Source: DAOUKH01 sp034421515
GTDB lineage: Bacteria > Chloroflexota > Dehalococcoidia > SHYB01
Length of the DNA: 22,396 bases
Direction: 5' to 3'
Assembly (NCBI GenBank): GCA_034421515.1
Contig: DAOUKH010000068.1
Span: 1 to 22,396, forward strand
The translations under genes and the position numbers were made by a program. The notes under the pieces were generated by a model. It was not told where the DNA came from and searched no databases. It saw only the letters and a program-made list of their open reading frames with translations. The first letter of the stretch is position 1. Every line of letters starts with the position of its first letter. Below, one piece after another: positions 16,147-22,396 of this stretch.

Positions 16147-19100
16147 TTGGCCGCGCTTGAGGATCTTCGGCAATCAGCCAGCGTCCGTGGGGTAGCTCCT
16201 GACGGGCTTGTCACCGTCGTAAACGTGCAGTGGTACGGCTCAGATGCCGTCGAGTTGACCTACAAAGACGCCGCCGGCCGTATCGCGAACGAACTCCTCT
16301 ACCGCCACGACGAGCCGCGTATCGAGATCGTCGAGGTCGGGCGACCCTGGAGCTTCGACGGCGACGGTTCTCTCTTCCGGCTCGTATCCGAGGCACAGCG
16401 CATCCGCCTCGCCCACCTATTCGACCCGGTGCTCGCGGTACACACGTCACTGGTCGACCCGCTTCCCCATCAGATCATCGCGGTTTACGAGGCGATGCTG
16501 CCTCGGCAGCCCCTGCGCTTCCTGCTCGCCGACGACCCGGGCGCCGGCAAGACCATCATGTCCGGCCTGCTTATCAAGGAACTCATCGCGCGCGGCGACC
16601 TTAAGCGTTGCTTGATCGTATGTCCCGGCAGCCTCGTCGAGCAGTGGCAGGACGAACTGTCGAGAAAGTTCCAGCTTCCGTTCGAGATCGTCACGAACGA
16701 CAAGCTGGAAGCCGCACGTACTGGCAACTGGTTCCTAGAGAACGATCTCGCCATCGCCCGGCTCGACAAGCTGGCCCGCGACGAGGACCTTCAGGCGAAG
16801 CTCACAGCGCCGGACTGCCGCTGGGACCTCGTGGTGTGCGACGAGGCCCACAAGCTCTCCGCCACCTTCTTTGGCGGCGAGGTTCGGTACACGAAGCGCC
16901 ACCGCCTCGGCCAGCTGCTGTCCGGGCTTACACGCCACTTCCTCCTCATGACCGCCACCCCGCACAACGGCAAGGAGGAGGACTTCCAGCTCTTTCTCGC
17001 ACTGCTCGACGGTGACCGCTTCGAGGGACGCTTCCGCGACGGTGTGCACCAAGTCGACGTGTCCGACCTGATGCGCCGGATGGTGAAGGAGAAGCTGCTC
17101 CGGTTCGATGGCCGACCGCTATTCCCCGAGCGGATCGCGTACACCGTGCCCTACAAACTCTCCCCGGCCGAGGCCCGCCTCTACAAACAGGTAACGGCAT
17201 ACGTCCGAGAGCAGTTCAATCGCGCCGAGGCGCTGCAGAACGACAAACGCGCCGGAACGGTCGGCTTCGCATTGACCATTCTGCAAAGGCGACTCGCCTC
17301 CTCCCCCGAGGCCATCCACGAGTCGCTGCGACGACGCCGGGAGCGCCTCGAGCGGCGCCTCCGCGAGGTCAAGCTCATGCAGCGGGGCGCTGCTCCACTA
17401 GACGAAGACAAGGACCTGCTCGACGCGGAGGACATCGAGGACTTCGACGACCTGCCCGAGGATGAGCTCGAATCACTCGGCGAGGAGTTTCTCGACCAAG
17501 CCACGGCCGCACGCACGGTCACGGAGCTGGAGGCCGAGATCGCCATTCTGCAAGACCTGCAGTCCCTGGCCGCCGACGTCAGGCGCACCGGCGACACCAA
17601 GTGGCGCGAGTTGGCTAACGTGCTCAAGGACGTGTTCACCTCCGAGGGCATCAAGGGTCGCACAGCGGAGGAGCAGGCGCCCTACGGCGCCGGGGAGATA
17701 GCGCCGCACAAGCCCTCCCCGCGCCAGAAGATCGTCATCTTCACCGAACACCGTGACACGCTGAACTACCTCTACGAGAACATCGCGAACCGGCTCCTCG
17801 GACGGAGCGAAGCCGTGGCAGTCATCCACGGCGGCCTCGGACGCGAGGAGCGCCGCAAGGCGCAAGAGCGCTTCCTTCACGACGCCACCGTCCAGGTGCT
17901 GCTGGCGACGGACGCGGCCAGCGAGGGCATCAACCTCCAGCGCGCACATCTGATGGTGAACTACGACCTGCCGTGGAATCCGAACCGCATCGAGCAGCGC
18001 TTCGGACGCATCCACCGCATAGGCCAGACCGAAGTCTGCCACCTGTGGAACCTTGTCGCCGAGGAGACCCGTGAGGGCGATGTCTACCGCACGCTACTTG
18101 AGAAGATCGAGGAAGCCCGCCGGGCTCTGGGCGGGCAGGTATTCGACGTGCTCGGCAAGCTCCAGTTCGAGGGGCGACCGCTGCGCGAGTTGCTCATTCA
18201 AGCGGTCCGTTACGGCGAACAGCCCGAGGTCCGCGCTCGTCTCAACGAGGCAATCTCGGAGGCGGTCGACCGCTCGCATCTCGAAGGGCTGTTGGAGGAC
18301 CAGGCGCTCGTTACGGAGATCATGGATGGAAGCCGCGTCGCGGCGGTCCGCGAGGAGATGGACCGCGCCGAGGCGCGCCGGCTCCAGCCCCACTACATCG
18401 AAGCCTTCTTCAAGGAGGCATTCACACGGCTCGGCGGGACCATTCGCGAGCGCGAGCCGCGGCGCTACGAGATCACCCACGTGCCCGCGCCCATCCGGCA
18501 ACGCGACCGGGTCATCGGCGTGGGCGAACCGGTGCTGCAACGGTACGAGCGCGTCACCTTTGAGAAGGACTTGATCGCGCCGCCGGGACGCCCACTTGCT
18601 GCCTTCATCTGTCCGGGGCACGCACTGCTCGACGCCACCCTCGACCTCACCATCGAGCGCCACCGCGACCTGCTGCGCCGTGGCACTATCCTCGTGGACG
18701 ACCGCGACCCCGGCATGGAACCGCGGATGCTCTTCTACGCGGAGCATGGGATCCAGGACGCCAGCCTGCTACCCTCCGGCGAGCGGCGCACGATCTCAAA
18801 GCGGATGCTCTACGTCGAGCTCGACGCACAAGCGAACGCGCGTCACCTGCAGTACGCGCCGTACCTCGACTACCGCCCGTTGGCTGACGACGAACCCGAT
18901 GTCGACGCCTTCCTGGCGCGGCCCGAGTGCTCCTGGATCACCCGCGAGTTGGAGCAGCGGGCGATGAGCCATGCGATCGCCGAGGTCGCCCCAGGACACG
19001 TCACCGAGATTCGCAACCGGCGGCTGCGCTGGATCGAGAAGACGCGGGCGGCGGTGAAGGACCGTCTGGCGAAGGAGATCTCCTACTGGGACAACCAGGC

Positions 19101-19706
19101 CGCGCGGCTCGCCGACCAGGAGGCGGCCGGCAAGCCGAACGCCCGGCTCAACGCACAGGAGGCGCGGCGCCGCGCCGACGACCTGCAAGGCCGGCTGGAG
19201 CGGCGCCTCGGCGAGCTCGACCGTGAAGCGCAGATATCGGCATTGCCGCCCGTAGTGCTCGGCGGGCTCATGGTCGTCCCCGCCGGACTCATCGCGGAGA
19301 TGACCGGCCGGGCGCAGCCGATGAAGCCGGCGACGGACACGCAGGCTGCCGCAGCGAGGGCGCGCGCCGCCGTCATGGAAGTGGAGCGCGGCCTTGGCTT
19401 CGCGCCGGTCGATCGCGAGTTCGAGCGGCTCGGCTACGATATCGAGAGCCGTGGAAGGAACGGCCTGCGCTTCATAGAGGTCAAGGGCCGCGTCTCCGGC
19501 GCCGATACCGTGACCGTAACCAAGAACGAGATCTTGTACTCCCTCAACAAGCCCGACAGCTTCATCCTGGCGCTCGTCGAGTTCGTTGAGAGCGGCGGCA
19601 ACCGCGTCCGCTACCTTCGCCGACCCTTCCAACGCGAGCCCGACTTCGGCGCGAGCAGCGTCAACTACGATTTCACCGAGCTGCTGGCCCGCGCGGAGGA
19701 CCCGTC

Positions 19707-19710
<4 letters not shown>
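16147..19710 (+). CDS. drmD-like: SNF2-family helicase with C-terminal DUF3883 domain (DrmD-like)
   Basis: 1187 residues from the TTG at 16147 (GAGAGG 7 nt upstream). After an N-terminal LEDLRxxAxVRG domain come the SNF2/RapA motifs: I ADDPGAGKT (128-136), II DEAH (232-235), III LMTATPHNG (267-275), an acidic coiled insert at about 417-450, V LLATDAASEGINLQ (about 583-596) and VI QRFGRIHRIGQ (about 616-626). Residues about 1090-1187 form a DUF3883-type domain with GYDIES and FIEVKGR (Glu1111 and Lys1113 approximately), a PD-(D/E)xK-like core that may be a nuclease or DNA-end binder. Such proteins occur in class 1 DISARM (drmD) and other methyltransferase-linked defence loci. Its stop overlaps the methyltransferase start by 4 nt, so the two are translationally coupled. 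GC is again high, unlike the preceding operon. Confidence 0.85.

Positions 19711-22396
<2,686 letters not shown>

Noticed and set aside
18796..19632. Minus-strand 278-codon frame opposite the SNF2 helicase C-terminus
   Set aside because: Shadow frame of a GC-rich gene; the plus strand encodes the conserved DUF3883 domain.

Overview
The window is a GC-rich bacterial chromosome segment with compact genes and very few spacers. The left 6.4 kb is ordinary carbon metabolism: an oxalate/formate-type MFS carrier, two acyl-CoA dehydrogenases and a homodimeric pyruvate dehydrogenase E1-like enzyme. Gene style, dispersed CT/GA-rich hairpin repeats and the stand-alone E1 suggest an environmental, possibly Chloroflexota (SAR202/Dehalococcoidia-like) genome. 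That placement is a guess from the protein style, not shown by a marker gene.

Layout. 1-155: cluster of small hairpins (REP-like). 175-2702 (minus): MFS carrier followed by acyl-CoA dehydrogenase 1. 2778-6413 (plus): extended -10 promoter, E1-like enzyme, acyl-CoA dehydrogenase 2. 6431-6576: a second copy of the hairpin repeat family. 6826-7110 (minus): C-terminal remnant of an IS3-family transposase, cut off where the accessory island begins.

7110-15671 is a tightly packed five-gene operon of visibly lower GC (two sampled lines near 50%, against about 65-75% in the flanks). It has its own promoter and a palindromic operator-like site. Gene order: winged-helix P-loop ATPase; Orc/archaeal-type ATPase with TPR-like C-terminus; PD-(D/E)xK nuclease resembling HamA; 1152-residue SF2 helicase resembling HamB; small helix-hairpin-helix-like protein. 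The nuclease-helicase pair looks like a Hachiman-type antiphage core. Its packaging with two ATPases and a small accessory protein is not an arrangement I recognise and is the best candidate here for an undescribed system.

16147-22396 holds the first two genes of another defence module: a SNF2-family helicase with a C-terminal DUF3883 nuclease-like domain, and, overlapping it by 4 nt, a DUF1156 (COG1743-type) DNA methyltransferase that runs off the right edge. The pair fits the start of a class 1 DISARM (drmD-drmMI) or a DUF499/DUF1156 antiphage module. The genes that would decide lie beyond the window. Region 7.1-22.4 kb is therefore a defence island with two modules side by side, inserted next to a dead IS3 element.
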